A stretch of DNA of 64,000 bases, taken from Poronia punctata (taxonomy: Eukaryota > Ascomycota > Sordariomycetes > Xylariales > Xylariaceae). Under the pieces are notes generated by a model. It did no database searches. It was not told where the DNA came from and saw only the letters and a program-made list of their open reading frames with translations. Below are positions 36,657 to 51,385 of the stretch, one piece after another; the first letter of the stretch is position 1, and the number at the start of each line of letters is the position of its first letter. Location of the stretch: NCBI GenBank assembly GCA_022579005.1, contig MU401483.1, forward strand, positions 186,001 to 250,000, in the 5' to 3' direction. A program made the translations under genes and the position numbers.

Positions 36657-39600
36657 TAAATAGTTATTTTTAGCTTTAAAAAACTTAGTTTTTAAAAAAA
36701 TAAATTTTAAGTTTTTTATATAATATTAAAAGCAGCAAAAGCTTGCTTTAATATAGTAAAATATTTTTTTAATTTTTTATTTATAAAATAACTATTAAAG
36801 CTAGTTTATATAATTTTATTTTATGTTAAAGCTATTATTAAAGTAGTATACTAAAAGTTTAAGCGCTTTAGCTTTTATAACTTTGCTTACTTATATACTA
36901 TATACTAATTTAAAAGTATATAAGCATTTAGCATTAAACATAGCTTTTTAGTATTTTATTTATTTATTATTACTAATATAAGTACTTTAGCTTGATTTTA
37001 ATAGTTTAAACAGCTTAGTAAAAAACGCAAAAACTTTTTATTAACGCTTATATTTAAATAAAGTAAACAAAATATATTATTATACTTATTATTTATAAGT
37101 ATTTTTATTTAGTAGGCTTTAAATAAAGCAAAAGATTTATTATAACGCTTATTAAAATTAGCATCTTTAATTGCTATAAGTATTATTATATTAAAAACAA
37201 GCTATAAAAATATAAAATATAGTTAAAATCTTAAGTTAGTATAAATGTAATTAGTTTTATTAAGCTTAAAGTTTTTAGTATTTTTAATACTATGCTTATT
37301 AGTTGCTTTGTTTTTAGCTTTTAAATATTATAGTATATATTTAAGTTTATTTTTATTTTTATAAAACTTAGTATTTTAATATTATAATTTAAACTTAAAA
37401 ATTAAGGTTTTATTTAAAAGATTTAAAAAAAATTATAGTTAAATATTTAAAGCTTATTTTTTACTTTAGTAAGCTTTTTATTAAATATTTAGTTTTTATT
37501 AAATTTTATATTTTTAGTTTAAATTATTTATTTAGTTAAAAAAATTTAAACTTTATATATATTAGTTAACTTATAGCTAATAAAATAACTTATTTAAGCT
37601 TTAAAGCTAAGTTTTAAATAACAATCCTTTTTTATATTAATAATAAAAGCATAAGCTTTATAACTATAAACTTATAAATAGTTTAGTTTAAGCATTTTAA
37701 TTTTAATATAGCTATTTTAAAATATAAAATAAGTAAAAAATTATTTATATAAAGTTTTTTTATAAAATATATATTTAAATATTTAGTTTAAGCAATAAAC
37801 TATAGCTTTATTAATTTTAACTTATAAGCTTTTTAAAAGCTTTGCGCTAGTTTTTATTTTCTTAACACGCTTTTTAATAATTTAGCTAAATTGTTTACTA
37901 GCATTGTTTTAAGCTTAAGTATTAAGTACTAAAATTTTTAATATAATAAATGCTTTATTAACTAAGTAGTTTATAACTATTTTTAATTATAAAAGTTTTT
38001 TATTTAATTTAATAATAATAACTTATTTTTTATAAACTACTTATACTTTTTTTATAAAGTACTTAAATAAAGTTTTTAATATTTTTATATTAAAACTTTA
38101 TAAATAGTAATTAAATATATGCTTAAAATATTATTTAATTATAAAAAGCATTAATATCTTACTATTAAAACCTTTATTATAAAAATGCTAATTTATAATA
38201 ATTTGTTTAAATAAATAATTTAGTTAGTTTTTAAAAGCTTTATTAATTTAGTTTTTAAGCTTTTTATATATATAACTAAAGCAATTTGTTAATTTAATAC
38301 TTTAGCTTAAATTCTTTTTAACTTTTACCTTTTTTGCTTAACTAATTAAGTGCTATAATATATTAAAACCTAGGTAGCTAAGCTAAAAACACTATTTAAA
38401 AAGATCTACTTTAAAAGTAAGCTATTTAGTATATTTTATTTATATATTTTTTTAAGTATAAAAAAAGCTTTATTTATATTTAATAATAAGTATTTTAAAA
38501 CATATTAGCTATACTTATTTTATATTTAGTATAATATTAAGCTATTAAGTTTTGTAAAATAGCTTTTTAGTAGCTTTATATTTTATTAGATTTCTTTTTA
38601 AGTAAAAGTATAAAGAAATAATATTTATTATTAAAGTTCTATAATAAGCTATATTTTTAAGCTTTAATATAAGTAGTTTTTTAGTTTTTCGCACTTTTAT
38701 ATTTACTTTTTTATAAGCTTATATAATTATAACTAAGCTTTTAGCTTAAAATAAGGTTTTTTAAAAAGCACTTTTAATATTATAAAAGCGCTTAATTTTA
38801 TTAAAAATATATAATATAAGCTTTAAGTTAAACATTGCTAAGTTTTTAAATTAGTATAATTTTTATATAAGCTTTTTTAATATTTTAAAACTTATATATA
38901 TAAAAACTTATTTTAGTTATAAATTCTTTTATAAGCTATTAGTTAATTTTGCTTTTTTTAATTAGCTTTTATTTTTTTAATAGCTTTAGTCTTTTTTTTA
39001 AAGTCTAGATTATATTTAATTTTAAACTTAACAAAGTTTCTATACTTTAAGCTTTTAGTAAAGCTTTTTTTTTAAGCTTTAAAAATATATATTAGCATTT
39101 TAAAAGGTTATAATAGCTTTTATAAACTAAGTGTACTTTCTTTAAGTTAAAAGTATTTTTTTTAGTTTATTTTAATAAGTTAATAGTTTTTTAATAAGTA
39201 GCCTTTTTGCTTTAGCTAAAGGTTATAATATAAAAAATTGTGTTTATTTTTTGCTTATAAATAAAATACTTATTAATAATAAAAAAGTATTTTTACCTTT
39301 TAACTTTTAAGCTTAGTTTTTTTTATTAAATATTATAAAAAACCTTTTTATTATTTTTATTTTTTTAAGTTTTTAATTAGTTGCTGCTTATGCTTAAAAG
39401 TTAGCAGCTAATTTTAAGTAATAAAGTTTTTTTTTTATATTTGCTTTTTATATATAATTTTAAAAAAGTTGTATTAGTATTTATATTTATTATTAAAAGC
39501 TTTAAAAAGTTGTTAAAAAATAAGTGCTAAGTAATATATTAAGTGTATATTGCTTAAGTTATAAAATATAGTATCTTTACTTTATAATAAAATTTTTAAG

Positions 39601-40233
39601 ATCTTTTATTAGTTTTTTTATGCTTTTTTTAATAAAGTTAAAAAAGTTTACTTAAATAATAGCTAATAATATTTTACTTATAAGTTTTTTAACCTTTTAA
39701 AACTTATTATACTATATATTTACTTTTTTATTATATTTTATATAAAAAGCTTTATAGTTTTTTAATATAGTATTATTTATTTAAGTTTTTAGCTTTGCTA
39801 TATTTTTTTAAGTTTTTTTTAAGCTTTAATACTTTCTTTATATTTTTCTTTTAAAAATATATTAATTTAAACTTTTTAGTAAAATTAAAAAAGTGTTTTA
39901 AAAAGTTTTTAGTATTAACTTATTTATTTTTATTTAAAGTTAAAATATTTTTAGCTATATTAAATTTTAATTCTTTTTATAGTAAAAGCTATAAGCTTTT
40001 TATTAAGTTTAGTAATATTAATAAGTTTAAGTTACTTAAGCTATAGCTTTTTATTTTTTAAGTTAATATATTATTATAGCTATAAAGCTAAAGTTTTTAT
40101 TTTAAATTTTTTATTTTATTAATAAAAATCTTTTAAGCAAAATAGTTTAACTTTATTAGCTAATGCTATTTTTACTAAATAGCTATAACTATTATACTTT
40201 AATAGTAATAATAAGTATAATAAAACTTTTAAT

Positions 40234-40421
40234 TATTAAAACTAAGCAAATTAGCTAAATTATATATATTAATTAATATTTATATAAAAAAGAAAATCTT
40301 TTTTTTACTATAAAATTTTCTTATACTAAATAAGTTAAAAAAAAACCCTTATAAAAAGACCTTTTTTTTATAGTAGTTTTTATTTAGCTGTATAACTTCT
40401 ACTATATAGGTATTATATTAA
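40234..40421. repeat. Right LTR of element B, first piece
   Basis: Aligns to 33154-33341 of the left LTR and stops at TTAA, the target duplicated by element C. The alignment resumes at 53564. Confidence 0.87.
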
Positions 40422-40689
40422 TGTGCATATAGCTCTAGCTCACTAAATTTGTAATAGTAATAATAACTAAAGTAAATCTATAAGTATAAAGCTAAATATT
40501 AACTATTATACCCCTTTAGCTTAAAAGCAAAAAAGTAGGGCTACGTACTTATATTACTAATCTAAGTAGTTTAATACTTTCGTTATATTTTTTTATATTA
40601 GTACTAAAAAGTTCCTTTTAATATAGTAAATAAAGGTCTTTTTTAATTATTTATTTGCTTTTTTAATAAATAAGTAAATTAAAACCTAT
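40422..40689. repeat. Left LTR of element C
   Basis: Pairs with 53290-53559. Its outer (left) end keeps C/G that are T/A in the other copy. Confidence 0.87.
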
Positions 40690-42225
40690 ACTACTTTTTT
40701 TTAAATAATATTTCTTTTTTATAAACCTATCTTTTTGCTTATAACATTTTTAAAGCTATTATTTTTAGTGTTTTTATATTAATATTTTGTTTTTTAGCAT
40801 ATTTTATAGCTATTAGCAGTTTTGTTTTAAAAGTTGTTTACTACTATATTATAAGCTTTATATAAAGTGCTTATTTGCTAAATAAGCTAAAAATAAGTGC
40901 ATACTATTATATTTATTTTTTATAACAATACTTTTAAAGCTTTAAATAATATAAGTGTTGCTAAAGTAATTGCTAATAATAGCTTAAAAGCTGTTATAAT
41001 AAAGCTTTTATTTATAGCCCCTTTAGCATATTTATAATATTTAATTTTTTATTATATAAGTTTAAATCAAGCTTTTTTTTTATATAAATAAGCTTAAATT
41101 ATATTTTTTAAAACTTTTATGCTATTATAGTTAGCTTTAGCTTAAAGTGTTTTATAAAGTATTGCTAACCTTTATTAATATATAATCTTTTTCTTTTTAG
41201 TTAATTTATAAACATAATTAATAACTTTATAAGCAAAGTAGCTTTATAATAGTTAAGTTTTAAATAATAATAAAAAACTGCTATAATTGCTTAGTTTTAA
41301 AATTTAGTTATTAATTTAAACTATAATTTAAAGTAAAATAGCTAAATTTAAGTTTTTATAAGCAAGCTATTTTTTAACTATTATATACTTTAAGTTTTTA
41401 TTAACTTTTTTAACTTTTTTATTTTTTTATAGCTATAGTAGTATTATATAAATTAGCTTAAATCTGTTAGCTTTATACTATTAAATAGCTTTTTTACTTA
41501 TAAACGCATTACTATTATTATTAATTTATTTATAAAAGTATTTAAAAATATAACTAATTTAGTTAATTATAAAAAATATATTTTTAAAGTTTGCTTTTTT
41601 AATAAATTTAGCTTTAATTTATAAAGTTATATATTTTATAGCTACTAATATAAGCTTTTATAGCATTTATATATAGCTTATAGCTTAATAAGTTAATAAT
41701 AATAGCAATATTATAAGCTAAAAGTTTAAAAATACTTTACTAAGCTTTTTTATAAGTTAGCATTGCTAGCATTTAGCTACTATTTATTAGCTTATAAAAG
41801 TAATTTTTAAATATTAATATTGCTTTAAAATCTTTTATTAAAAAGTACTAACGTTATAATAACTTAATTTTTTATATATAGCTTTTATTATTTTTAAAAA
41901 GCTTATAACTTTTAATATTTATAATAATATTGTTGCTTAGTAAGCTATTTTAGCTATATATAGTAACACTTTATAACTTTACTTATAATAAGCTATTTTA
42001 AATAAAGCTAGCTTACTATTTATTTTATATATTAAAAACTAATTTTTAATTATATTTAAGTTTATATTATTAAGTAATTTAGTGCTAAATTATAAGTATT
42101 TATAAATAGCTTAAAAGTTTAGTTAATTTAATTATTAAAGCTTTATAATAATTTTTATGGTTTTTAGTTATTTATTATATATTATATACGTTATTTTAAT
42201 AAGTTTTAAAAGCTAATTAGCTAGC

Positions 42226-42471
42226 AGTTATAAATTAGTTAATAGCAGTACAGCTAATTAGGTAGCTTATAGCTATTACCTCTTTTAAACAATAAATACT
42301 AGGGCTTGCACCTATAAATAGCTGCAGCCTTACTAGTTAGTGCACACATAGGTTTACACCTTTAACAAGAGCTTAAAAGCTTTTTTTTTTTTTTTTTTTT
42401 ACTTTAAGATTTTTAGCAATAAATTAAATTATTTTTAAAAGCTTTGCTTTTTTTATAACTTAATTATAATA
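42226..42471 (+). repeat. Left LTR of element D
   Basis: 246 bp. Its outer half keeps C (GGGCTTGCACC, GTGCACACATAGG) while its inner half is T-converted. Confidence 0.88.
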
Positions 42472-45400
42472 ATTTTAAAGTTATTAATACTAGTTAAAAA
42501 ACATAATATTTTAACTTAATAATTTAATTTAATTAAAATTAACTTAACTTAGTAGTATTATATTAATAGCGCTGCTAAAAATTAATATTTTAGCTACTAA
42601 CTAGTTATAGCTTAAAAAAACAAAAAATGTATAAAAATGCGCATAGCTATAAAGCAATAAGCTTTAGCTAAAATATTATATTAAAATAGTAACTTTATAA
42701 AAACTATTTTTAAAACAAATAAGATTTTTAAATAAAAGCTTGCTAACAATTTACTATACTTTTTTACTTATTTTTAAAAATAAAAAGCAAAACCTTAGGT
42801 TATATTATTAAAAAATTTAATAATAAAAATATTTTAAAAACTTTAATAAAACAAGCTTAAATATTTAACTAATATATAGCTAAAAATACTTTTAAAAAAA
42901 TATACTATAAATAAATAATTAAAAAGTTTTATTAAAAAACTTATAAGCTAATAAAAGCTTTTGCTAAGCTATATATTAAAAAAACTAATAAACTTAGTTT
43001 TTTATTTATAGCGCTTATAAAAAATAAAAATAAAGCTATTTTTAACTTTAATAGCACTATAAATATTAAAGCTTTTAATAACTTAATAAAATCTTACTTT
43101 AAAGTAGTTTTTTAAAAATTAAAAATTTAAACTTTAATACTAATAGTATACTAAATATAAAAAAACACTATATATTACTTGCTTACTATTAGCTAATAAA
43201 CTATAATAAACTTAGTTTAATAAGCATACTATTTAGCTTACTTTAGTTTAAAAAAAACTATTAAGTTAAAAGCTAAAGTATAGCGTTTATAAAAGCAAAA
43301 AAAAAACTAAATATATAGTTAAAATAAAGCTGCACCTTTGCTAACTATAAATTAAAATAAAATTATAAAACGTATAACTTTAAAGCTAATAAAAGCTTAC
43401 AATAAAATTAACTATTTAAAAAACTAAATAATTAATACTAATTAATAAGTAGTAGACTTATTAGCTTATAATAAATTAATATTTTAAAATAATATTTTTT
43501 TTTTATATAACTTTATAAATCTATAAAAATTAAAGTATTTATATTTTATAATAATAAAGAAAAATAAAGTTATATTTAAAATATAGCTATACTATATATA
43601 TAATTATTTTAAAGCTAATAAAAATTAGTTTATTAATAATTAAGCTAAACTAGCTAATATTAAAGCTTACTTAAAAAGCTTTATAGTAAAAAACCTTTAA
43701 TTATATTTATAAAATAATTACTTAAATATAATAAATATGCTTATTAAACTTTTAAACTACTTAAAAAGCAAATATAAAAATGTTAACTAAAAATAAAACG
43801 TTAAAATTAAATACTAAAAACTAAAAATAAAAAGTTTTATTAACTACTAAACTTTTAAAAATAATTTTATATATTTAGCAAGCAAATAATAAATTTTTTA
43901 TACTAAATAAAAAAAAAGGTTTTATAATAAACTTATAAGTTACTTATAATATAAAACTATATTTTAATACTTTAATAATATTGTTAATTTTAATATATTT
44001 ATTTAATACTATATATAAGTAGTTTATACTTTTTAATAAGAAAATAAGCATAAAATAGCATAAAAACTTATTAATAACTTTTACTTTAATATAGCTAAGC
44101 TAACTTAACCTAATACTAAAAAAATAAATATAGTTATAAAAAGTTATATTAGCAATACTAAACTATATAGTAGTAGTTAACCTAATTAACAAGTTTTTTT
44201 AAAATAATAACTTAAGCTTTTTGCTAAAAAAAATAAAAACTTTAATTATTAAAAGTTATTACTTTAATTATAAAAGTTAAAAATATACTTTTTATAAGTA
44301 TTTATTAAACAAAAATAACTTTAACTAATAAGTACGCATTTACTATTTTGCTAGCTTATAATTTTAATAATAATGCCCTTTTTGCTTAAAAAAAAACAAA
44401 CTTTAAAAAAATAACTTTAAATTAAGTTAACTTTTACCTAAAGAAAATATTGCTTAGCATTAGTATAAATAAAAAATTAAGTATAGTAAATAAGTATATA
44501 AAAAAAAACCTTTTTATATTTAGCTATATACTATTAAATAATAAATTTCTTTTATAAACTAATAACGTTTTAAGTAATATAAAAGCTAATATATATATAG
44601 CTATAAATATGTTTTTAGCAATAAAAATTAAAACTAACTTTAACTTAACTATTATTATAAATTTTAATTATTATATAATAATAAAATTTAATAGCAAAAG
44701 TTGCTAAAAAATATATAAAATATTTATAGTTATATTTTAAGTAAACTAATAAACGTTTAAAAAGGTTTTTATAATAGTTTTATATATATAATATAATATA
44801 ATATTAAGCAAACTATAATTTGCTAAGCATAAAGTACTACTAAACTATAAAAACTATTAGCTACTATTTTTAAAAACTTTACTAGCAAAATTTAAATATT
44901 TAATAAATAAAAATACTTAAATATAAATACTTAAAAAAACAAGCTTTAAACCTTTAATTAATAATATAATATTAGCCTTTATAAAAAAGACTTTTTATTA
45001 CTATACTTATTTTAACTTAATAAAAGTTAATTTTTAAAAAATAAAAAAAGCTTTAATAAAAAAAAACCTTGCTTAAAGAAATATAAAAAATATAAAGCAT
45101 TTTTAATAAATAGTTATTTAATACATAAAAACTATATTAAATAAAAAAAAATAGTATATTTTAGTATAAAAAAAAACTAATAATTAAGCTTTGCTTACTT
45201 ATAGCTTTATTATTTTAGCATATAGTTTAAGTAAATTAATTAAAAAATAAAGTTAAAATAACTAGTATAAAAAAAATTAATATAGTTATAAATAAAAAGC
45301 AAATTAAGGACTTTTTTAACAAAAAAAGCAAAGAATTAAAAAAGTAAGCTTTAAAAGTAATTTTTTTTAAATATTATAACTTACTATGCACTTTTAGCAA

Positions 45401-45637
45401 AGTTAATTTAAATACTTTATTATTATATTAACTTAAAGTAAACTATTAAATTAAATTTTTAAAAAAAAATTATTAAAAAACTTTAAGTATAGCTTGTTAT
45501 ATAAAATATTATTAAATAAGTTAAAAGCAGTTAAAAAATATTTAGTAAACTAGTTATAAAAAAGTTTTATTAAACTAAATAATGCTTTATAAGCATTTTT
45601 AATTTTATTTATATTAAAACTGCATAAAAAGCTACGT

Positions 45638-46110
45638 TTTTATATTAATTATTAAAAATTAAATAACTTAATAAAAAAAAATTAATACTTATTACTACTA
45701 ATTAAAAAAACTTTATTATATATATTTAAAGCAAAAATCCTTATTAAAATTAATATATAATAAGCGTTCTACTATATTTAAATAATACTAAAAATAAAAA
45801 ACTTTATAACTTTTTAAATTTAATATAGTATATACTAGTATAAAGTATTATTATTTAGTTTTATAAACAAACTATTTATATTTTAAAAATATATTAATAA
45901 TACTTTTTTTAATTACTTTAACTACTTTTATTACGCTTATATAAATAATATATTAATATACTTTATAAGCTTAAAAAAACACTAAAAATATATAAAAAAG
46001 GTTTTATTATAATTATAAAAAGCTAGATTGCAAGCTAATTTAAAAAAATTAAAATTTTACATTATAAAAACTAAATTTTTAAAATATATAGTTAGTGCTA
46101 AAAGCATAAG
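45638..46110 (+). pseudogene. RIP-killed reverse transcriptase of element D
   Basis: One frame can be followed throughout, 45,638 to about 46,110. It shows a DYRGLN-like block reading NY*KLN, where CGA-to-TAA and GGA-to-AAA changes fit RIP. Then comes a YPLPLIEETL-like block, and the catalytic YIDD box now reads YINN (45938-45949) because GAT became AAT twice. The downstream block LQANLKK (from 46028) leads to KTKFLKYIVS, matching the Ty3/gypsy order. Stops occur at former Arg and Gln codons. This is a description of a broken gene; no functional product is expected. Confidence 0.85.
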
Positions 46111-48692
46111 CGTTAATTTAAGCAAAATAAAAGTAATTAAAAACTAAGCTATACTTATAACTATAAAAAAATATAATTTTTTTTAAGATTTTATAACTTT
46201 TATAAAAAGTTTATATATAACTATAGCTATAAAGCAAAGCTATTTATAATGTTAACTTATAATAATACCTTTTTTATTTAAAGCAAAAAATATAAAAAAA
46301 TATTTTAAAAATTAAAAAAAACTTTAATAGCAGCTTTTTTATTATAATATTATAACTATAGCTTACTTATAAAAGTAAAAACTAATGTGTTAAATAAAGT
46401 AGTAGCTAAAGTTTTAATATAGTTATATTTTAATAAAAAATAATACTTAGCAGCTTTTTTAAAAAAAATTATAAGCAAAGCTAAATTTAATTATAAAGTT
46501 TATAATAAAAAAATGTTAGCAATAATTTTAGCTATAAAAAAGTAAAAAGCTAAACTTATAAGCTATTAATATAATAAGCTATTTTTAGTTATTATTAATT
46601 ATAAAGCGTTAAAGTATTTTAGTACAAAATAACATTTTAACTTATAATAAGCAAAGTAGTTTATTTTTTTAATAAAATATAACTTTATAATTATATATTG
46701 TTTAAGTAAAAAAAATATAGTAGTAAACGTACTATTTAAAAAGCAAAAAAATATAATATTATAAAAAGCTAAAAAAAACTTATATAGGCATACTACTTTT
46801 TTTTAACTAGTTATAAGCAAATTTATATTAATATAAATAAAAAATATAACTAAAATCTTGTTTTTTAAACTTTTAAAAAAAGTAAAAGCTTTAAAAAAAA
46901 CTTTAATTTATAAATAAAATTTTATAAAAAAATTAAAAAAACTTAAGTATATAAATTTATAAATAAAAAATAAAAGCTAAAATTAAAAACTTAAATAATA
47001 AAATAAATATAAATAATTTATAAAAAGTAAAAAATAGCTTAACTATATATATAAAAAACTAATAATACTAAATACTTTTTTTTTATAAACAAAGTTAATA
47101 AAAAAAGCATATAAAAAAATATTAACAACATACTTAAGCAAAAAAAAAATATACTACTTAATTATAAATAAATATTAGTAGCTTTAACTAAAAAACAATT
47201 ATAATAAATATATAGCAAATTGCTTATAATACTACTTAGCTAAAGTTTTTAAAAACAAAATGCTAAGCAAACTAATACTATTACTAATTTTAAACTATAT
47301 TTAAAAATATATTATAATAAACTTTAAATAAATGCTAAAAAATAAATATAAATTTAATAATATAATAGTTATAATAAATAAGCTAAAAAAAAGGTTATAA
47401 ACTATTTTTTATACTATAAAAATTATAATATAATAAGCAGCTTAACTATACTATAAAAAATTATTTAAAGTATTTAAATTGCTAGCTATAATTACTTTAA
47501 ATTATAAACTTTAGCTTTATTAAAGCATTATAAAATAGTAAAACAAGCTAAAATAATAAATAAGTATTTAAATTAAAAGCTACGCCTATACGTTAACTAC
47601 TATTAAAATAATTAGTTAAAAAAAATACTTGCTATAAACTATATATAAGCTATAATACTATATAAGTTAATAAAGTTATTACTATATAAAGTAAAAATAA
47701 GTTTTTTAATACTATTATAATTTAATTAAAAAAGCAAAATAGTAAGCAATAAAATAAAAGATTTTTTATAAAAAAAATAAAAATTATATACTAAAATATA
47801 AAATTAAATTTAAACTATTATAAAGTATATTAACGTAGCTAAAAAAAACTTATAATATACTTAAAAGCAAATAATAAAATAAGTAAACTAAAGCTGCAAA
47901 AAACTTAACTTTAATATAAAAAAGTTTATTTTTATATTAAAAAAACAGTAAGTATAGCAAACTAACTAACTATTTAATAAGCTAAATTACTTTATAATAT
48001 AGTAAAAATTTTATATTTTATTTTATAATAAAAATACTTATACGCTTAAAGTATTATTTACTTAGTAAGCAACTAATAAATACTATGCTAACTAATTATA
48101 AAAATATTTAAATAACTTTTTGCTAAAATAAAAATTTAAAAACTTTAAAAATAAAATAATTACGCTATTAAGTAAAAAAAAGTTTGTAATAAAAAAAATA
48201 TATACGTTAAAACTTTACTATAAAAAACTTTAATATAAAGTAAATTAAAAAAAAAAAATATAAATAATAAGTAGTATTTTATAAAAAACTTTAAAAATAG
48301 TACAAAATTGCTAAAAGAATTTTATAACTAATACTTAAATATAGCTAGCTTATTACTATACTTAGCTAAATAGCTTAAAGCAATAGCTTATAATAAGTTT
48401 AATAAACTATATATTAATAATAATAAAGCTGTATAACTTATATTAAAAGTATAAAAAATATAAAAAAAAACGTATAAAAAAACTACTTTATATAGTTAAA
48501 CTATTATAATTAGTTATAAAAAAACTAGCACTATAATATAATAGTATAAAAGCCTAAACTATTATAATAATAATAAATACTTAAAGCAATCTTTTTTTAG
48601 CTAAAAAGCAACTAATTAAAAAAAACTTAAAAAATACTAATTTAAACTTAAACTATACTTTAAAATAAGTTAAATTTTTTTTTAAAAAAGGT

Positions 48693-48938
48693 AGTTATAA
48701 ATTAGTTAATAGCAATATAGCTAATTAAGTAGCTTATAGCTATTATCTCTTTTAAATAGTAAATACTAAAGCCTATACTTATAAACAGCTACAGCTTTAC
48801 TAGTTAGTATATATATAGGTTTATACTTTTAACAAGAGCTTAAAAGCTTTTCCTTTTTTTTCTTTTTACTTTAAAATTTCTAGTAATAGATTAAGTTACC
48901 TTTAAAAGCCTTGCTTTCTTTATAACCTAATTATAACA
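48693..48938 (+). repeat. Right LTR of element D
   Basis: 246 bp, pairing with 42226-42471. Its outer half keeps C (CCTTGCTTTC, CCTAATTATAACA) and its inner half is T-converted. Confidence 0.88.
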
Positions 48939-50375
48939 CTAGCACGTTTAATTTACTTATTTAATATATTATTTATATATTATAATACTTAATTATATTT
49001 ATAAAGTATACTATTTATATTAGTTAATTTATTTTAGTATATAAATTATTACTTTGCTTTTTTTAACTTAGTAGCGCTAGTATTATAAGCTTAGTATTAT
49101 TGCTAATAACTTGCATTTTTATATAAAGTAATATTATTATATAAGCAAAAGCTTTTTTAAAAAATAAGCTACTAAAAATAGTATTAATTTTTTACTATAT
49201 AAATATAGTTATATAATATATACGCTTATATAATTTTAGCTAAAGTTTATATTTATTATTAAAAGTAGCTTTTAATTAAAAAGTTTAATAACTAATATAG
49301 TTATAATAGCTTTTTAAATAGCTTTTTAACCTTTAATAGCTTTAAGTATTAACATTATTTTTTTATTTTTAAGTTTGCTAATAAGTACTATTAGTAGTGC
49401 TAAAGGTAATAAGTAACTTTTAATAAAGTGCTTAAAATAGCTTGCTACGTTATAAAACGCTTAAATCTTTATAGTTATAAATAGTTAAAGCTTTTTTAAA
49501 ACTGCTTTTATTTTAGCTAAGTTTGCTTTTATACTTTTTTTTAAAATATAAAAGCTTAAAAAAATGCTTTTTTTAACATATATTAAGCTTTTTTTAATAT
49601 TTAATATTATACTATATTTTATTAGTTTTATAAAAAGTAAGCAGCATTGTTTATATAGTTATTTTATTATATTAGCTTAAATATAAATATTATTTAGCAA
49701 GCTTGCTAGCTATTTTTTAAATAGTTTTATAATTTTGTTAACTAGTGCTTAAAAGGTTGCTAGCGCATTATAAAGCTTAAATAATATTATAAGCTACTTA
49801 AATATATTAAAAAGCATAATAAATATAGTTTTTTTTAATATTTTCTTTTATAACCTTAATTTACTAAAATCTATTTTTTAAGTTAAAAAAATATATTATT
49901 TATAGCTTTTTACGCGTTAAATTTAGTTTATAGCGTTAAGTAGTAAATAAGCTTTTTTTTATTTTTTTATTAAGTTTTTTATAATTATAGCATATTTGCT
50001 AAATTATATTTTTGCTAATAGTTTTTTTATATATATTAAACTTTTTTAGTAGCTTTTTTAGTATTAATAACATTAGTGCCTTTTAAAAACTTATACTTTT
50101 ATAAATATAAATACTTTTATAAGCTTTTAAAAACTTTTTTATTATATTTTTCTATACTAAGCTATAATAATATAATAGTAGTTATACTAGCTTTTTATTA
50201 CTAATGTTTATATAATATTTAATTTATACTATAATGTTTATTTAACGCTTTTTTAAATTAAATAAGCTTAAGTAAATCTTTATATAATACTTTAAGTACT
50301 ATAAAGGGAAAATATATAGGAAAACAATTATAGTAAATTTTTCCAATTGTAGTATTAGGTACAATGATTGTTTTT

Positions 50376-50700
50376 AAACAATGATTGTTGAAAAACGGGC
50401 CCTAATTGGTTAGATCTGCAGATGTAGGTCCAGAATTAAAAAAAGAGAAAAAAATTAAAAAAGTCTGGCCCACTTCGCTAAAGGCTCCGCCTTTGCAAGG
50501 GGTCGAACTCGCGAAGCCTTTGACGGAGTAAGTGATCAGACCACTCTACCATAGACCAAGTTGCAAATATTACCGGAATTTAAGTATATAACCTACTACC
50601 CGGGTCCCCTATGCTGCCCCTACTTTATGCCACTTTAGGTAGCCAATCTGTCAACTATTCATTAAAAACAATAAATGTTAGCTCTAACAATCATTGTTTT
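50376..50700. mobile_element. Small un-mutated island with inverted ends and tRNA-like boxes
   Basis: About 325 bp of ordinary composition lies in the RIP-mutated interior of element C. AACAATGATTGTT at the left (50377-50389, with a further copy at 50361-50372) faces AACAATCATTGTT at the right (50686-50698). Inside, on the minus strand, TGGTAGAGTGG resembles Pol III box A and GAGTTCGACCC resembles box B, with tRNA-like spacing. No complete tRNA cloverleaf forms. A SINE or MITE is the best guess. It is shorter than the repeat length usually needed for RIP. Confidence 0.5.
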
Positions 50701-51385
50701 GTTATACATTTTCCTGCTATAATATATTTTAACCTAGTTTTTTTACAATGTTTTCTTATGCTATATAATAAGCTTAATACTTTTAATATATGCTTATTTA
50801 TAAGTTATATATATATTAACAAGCTAAATAAGTATAATAAAAGGTTTTTTAGTAAATTTTATTAAAGTTATTATTTTTTTATTACTTTTAGTAGTAAAAA
50901 CAGCCTTTTATTTATAAAACATTTATTTTTTAATAGTTATGTTTTTTAAAAACGTTTTATTTAGCACTACTTTGCAAGTTAAGCTTTAATATATTAAAAG
51001 CCCTTTTTTAATTTTAAACATGCTTTATACCTTATAATCTTATATTATTTGCAGCCTTTTGCTTTTAATACTATATATAGTATTTTAGTATTAAAACTAA
51101 TAAAGCTTAAAGTCTTTAGCTAATAAGTTTGTTATATAATAAGCAATATAGCTATAATTTTAAAAAACTATAAATTTATGCTTATTTATAAGCTTTGCTT
51201 TAAATAAATTATAATAATTTATATTACTATTATAAATTGCTTTTTAGCTATTACTTATTTTTATATAGTAAATAGTAAGGTTTTAAACTTTACTGCTTAT
51301 AAATATATTAAATAATTTTTTTAGTTTTTAATTAATTTTATTATTTTTTTAGCTTATTACTAAAATAGCTTTTTATTTTACTTTA

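Larger units (their letters stand above)
42226..48938 (+). mobile_element. Element D: Ty3/gypsy-type LTR retrotransposon relic inside element C
   Basis: The LTRs (42226-42471 and 48693-48938) are each 246 bp. They start AGTTATAAATTAG and end TTATAACA (right copy; TTATAATA in the left). CTAGC flanks both sides (42221-42225 and 48939-48943). A purine tract AAAAAAGG sits just left of the right LTR, and the internal strand is A-rich, both indicating plus orientation. The reverse-transcriptase relic confirms both class and strand. The left LTR contains a run of about 22 T. The element is fully inactivated by stops. Confidence 0.9.

Noticed and set aside
50611..50865. 84-residue frame next to the tRNA-like island
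   Set aside because: It runs into AT-rich DNA, and its Asn/Ile/Tyr/Leu composition is that of mutated sequence.
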